Source of the DNA: Deltaproteobacteria bacterium
GTDB lineage: Bacteria; Desulfobacterota; Desulfarculia; Adiutricales; Adiutricaceae
Assembly: GCA_031264045.1 (NCBI GenBank)
Contig: JAISEQ010000257.1
Coordinates: 1 to 32,774 of the forward strand
Direction: 5' to 3'
Length of the DNA: 32,774 nucleotides
A program made the translations under genes and the position numbers. Numbering within the stretch: the first letter of the stretch is position 1; each line of letters opens with the position of its first letter. Under the pieces are notes generated by a model. It saw nothing but the letters and a program-made list of their open reading frames with translations. It did not search any database and was not told where the DNA came from. Positions 31,272 through 32,774 of this stretch are shown one piece after another.

Positions 31272-32774
31272 TCAGCCGGCGTCCCCGAAGCGCTCCACTA
31301 TCTTGTCGAGCTCCATCATGTCCACCCTCTCCCTTATCCAATCGACCAGCCCGGGCTCGCTAGCGTAGTCGTGGAGGCTCAGCTCCTCCACCGCGCGGTC
31401 CACCCCGTCCATGTCGAAAGCCCTGCAGGCCCCCCCCATGCGCCTCATCAGCTCCGGATCCGGCGCGTCCGCCGAGAGCAGCGGCGCGGACCCGGCTTCT
31501 CCCAAAAAGGCGCTGAGCTCGGCTATGAACTTCCTGGCGGCCGCCAGGAAGGGCGGGTTGCGGGAGGAAATGAAACCCAGATCCCCCTCCCTGGCCGCGG
31601 CCTCCAGCTCCTGTGCGACCTTGCCCAGCTCCTGCGCGCAGATGCCGTAGCTCGAGCTCTTGATGCCGTGGACGCGGATCATGTAGTCCTTGAGGTTCCC
31701 CTCGGCGGGCGACTCCATCAGATCGAGGAGCGCCAGGGTATTCGTCGCGTACGAGCGGAGCGTGTCGCGGTAGACGTCGAAGTCTCCACCGAAGCGGGAG
31801 ATGCCCGCCTCGATGTCCAGTCCGTCGACGCGCCCGAGCTCGGCCCCTCCGGAGGAGCCGTCCCGACCGGAGCCGTTCCCTCCCTCGCGGACCTGGCCCG
31901 GTGCCGGGCCGGCCGCGGGGACAGACCCTCCCCCCTGCCCGAGGGAGGGTGCCCCCGCGCCCGCGGGGCCCGCAGCCCCCGTTCCCGGCATCCCCCGCGC
32001 GCCTGCCTCGCGCGCGGGCGCGGAAGCTGAGGGGGCGCCGTCCGAAGTCGGCCCCCCCGCCTCCCGCATTTCACCTCCGGCAGATCTCGGGTCGCAGGGG
32101 CCGCCCAGGATGCAGGACGTCCCCCCGTGGCCGGCGGTCCCGGAAGCCTCGGCCGCAGCCGCCTCGTACTCGGCCTCCCTGTCCTTGTCCCTCACCCACC
32201 TCTGGAGGACCCGATCCACCGCCTCCATGTCGATCGGCTTGGCCAGGTAGGCCTGGAAGCCGTTGGCCAGGAACATCTCCTCGTTTCCGATGATGGCGTT
32301 GGCGGTAAGGGCTATCACCGGGATCTCCCTGGCGTAGTCCGTGCCTATCTCCTCGCGGATGATGCGCACGGCCTCTATGCCGTCCATCTCCGGCATCATG
32401 TGGTCCATGAATATTGCGTCGTAGCGGATGGCCGCCTTCCGGATGAGCGAGACGGACTGGGCTCCGCTGGTCACGCAGTCTATCTTCATGCCGTACGGCT
32501 TGAGCATCCCCCTGGCGACGTCGAGGTTGGTCTGGACGTCGTCTACGATGAGGACCCGCGCGTAGGGGAGCGGCCGGACGGCGAGCCGGTTGCCCATTGC
32601 GCTCCGTTTGGCCGAGAACCTGAAGCCCTCCAGCGCCTTGCGCTCCTCGCCGCTCATCACCTCGTCGGAGACCCACGCCTGCCTGACCGTGGCCGTGAAG
32701 GTGGAGCCCACCCCGTACTCGGACTCGACGTCGATGGTCCCTCCCATGAGCTGAGCCATCTTCTTGGCTATGGA
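31272..32774 (-). CDS. Hybrid sensor histidine kinase, C-terminal part (receiver + HPt), cut by the window edge
   Basis: The 5' part lies beyond the window. Counting from Met 32759, residues 1-25 are the end of the HATPase domain (MAQLMGGTIDVESEYGVGST, the last G box and sheet). The receiver domain covers 67-190, with D73/D74, phospho-acceptor D119 (FMDHMMPEMDG), T152 and K174. Residues 200-290 are an Ala/Gly/Pro-rich linker. An HPt domain follows, with the phospho-acceptor His in RVHGIKSSSYG. A C-terminal extension of about 80 helical residues (PELMRRMGGACRAFDMDGVD to the stop) is unusual. The kinase-receiver-HPt order indicates a His-Asp-His phosphorelay delivering phosphate to a separate regulator, most simply the receiver/HD-GYP protein encoded 27 bp downstream. 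Confidence 0.92.
   Translation of the reverse strand, partial: SIAKKMAQLMGGTIDVESEYGVGSTFTATVRQAWVSDEVMSGEERKALEGFRFSAKRSAMGNRLAVRPLPYARVLIVDDVQTNLDVARGMLKPYGMKIDCVTSGAQSVSLIRKAAIRYDAIFMDHMMPEMDGIEAVRIIREEIGTDYAREIPVIALTANAIIGNEEMFLANGFQAYLAKPIDMEAVDRVLQRWVRDKDREAEYEAAAAEASGTAGHGGTSCILGGPCDPRSAGGEMREAGGPTSDGAPSASAPAREAGARGMPGTGAAGPAGAGAPSLGQGGGSVPAAGPAPGQVREGGNGSGRDGSSGGAELGRVDGLDIEAGISRFGGDFDVYRDTLRSYATNTLALLDLMESPAEGNLKDYMIRVHGIKSSSYGICAQELGKVAQELEAAAREGDLGFISSRNPPFLAAARKFIAELSAFLGEAGSAPLLSADAPDPELMRRMGGACRAFDMDGVDRAVEELSLHDYASEPGLVDWIRERVDMMELDKIVERFGDAG

Overview
The window is a chromosome-like stretch from a very GC-rich Gram-negative bacterium. Real genes have almost only G or C at third codon positions. 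They are separated by long GC-rich gaps and interrupted by three sharply AT-rich islands. Osmoregulated periplasmic glucan genes (opgG/opgH), lipoprotein signals and a GlcD/GlcF-type dehydrogenase point to a proteobacterium in the broad sense. The two-subunit GlcD plus Fe-S layout and the long Ala/Gly/Pro linkers would fit a delta-type (Desulfobacterota) lineage, but this placement is only an inference. Nearly all genes lie on the minus strand.

Left part (1-7.6 kb): a membrane acyltransferase, then about 2 kb without genes holding a 39-bp minisatellite and a copy of a dispersed ~200-bp repeat. Next comes a damaged MNT/HEPN (mntA/hepT-like) toxin-antitoxin pair with another copy of the repeat between the two genes. 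A secreted SUMF1-fold protein follows, with a good promoter, a strong ribosome binding site and a TTG start. A ~0.85-kb AT-rich island (6.19-7.04 kb) may carry a transposase relic.

Middle part (7.6-18.3 kb, minus strand): an osmoregulated periplasmic glucan locus runs opgG, a 181-codon unknown gene, opgH, then an unknown Gly-rich membrane protein. OpgH lacks the cytoplasmic N-terminal region of the E. coli protein, and the unknown gene sits exactly in that place. Upstream lie an orphan zinc-ribbon/HTH protein and a glcF-like/glcD-like pair for 2-hydroxyacid (D-lactate or glycolate) oxidation. The intergenic gap of that pair contains a 35-bp tandem repeat.

Right part (18.3-32.8 kb): an AT-rich island carries a large DDE transposase with tandem repeats at both ends, including four AT-hook-like units at exact 28-residue spacing. 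Then comes the most distinctive locus: six consecutive genes for secreted or lipoprotein YbjN-domain paralogues. They are all on one strand behind one strong sigma70-type promoter, with a divergent unknown gene facing them. Five of the six share a putative disulfide cysteine pair that the sixth has lost completely. After a third AT-rich region with two more copies of the dispersed repeat, the window ends with a response regulator/HD-GYP protein and the 3' part of a hybrid histidine kinase with receiver and HPt domains. These two probably form a c-di-GMP signalling pair. No rRNA, tRNA or CRISPR was recognised.
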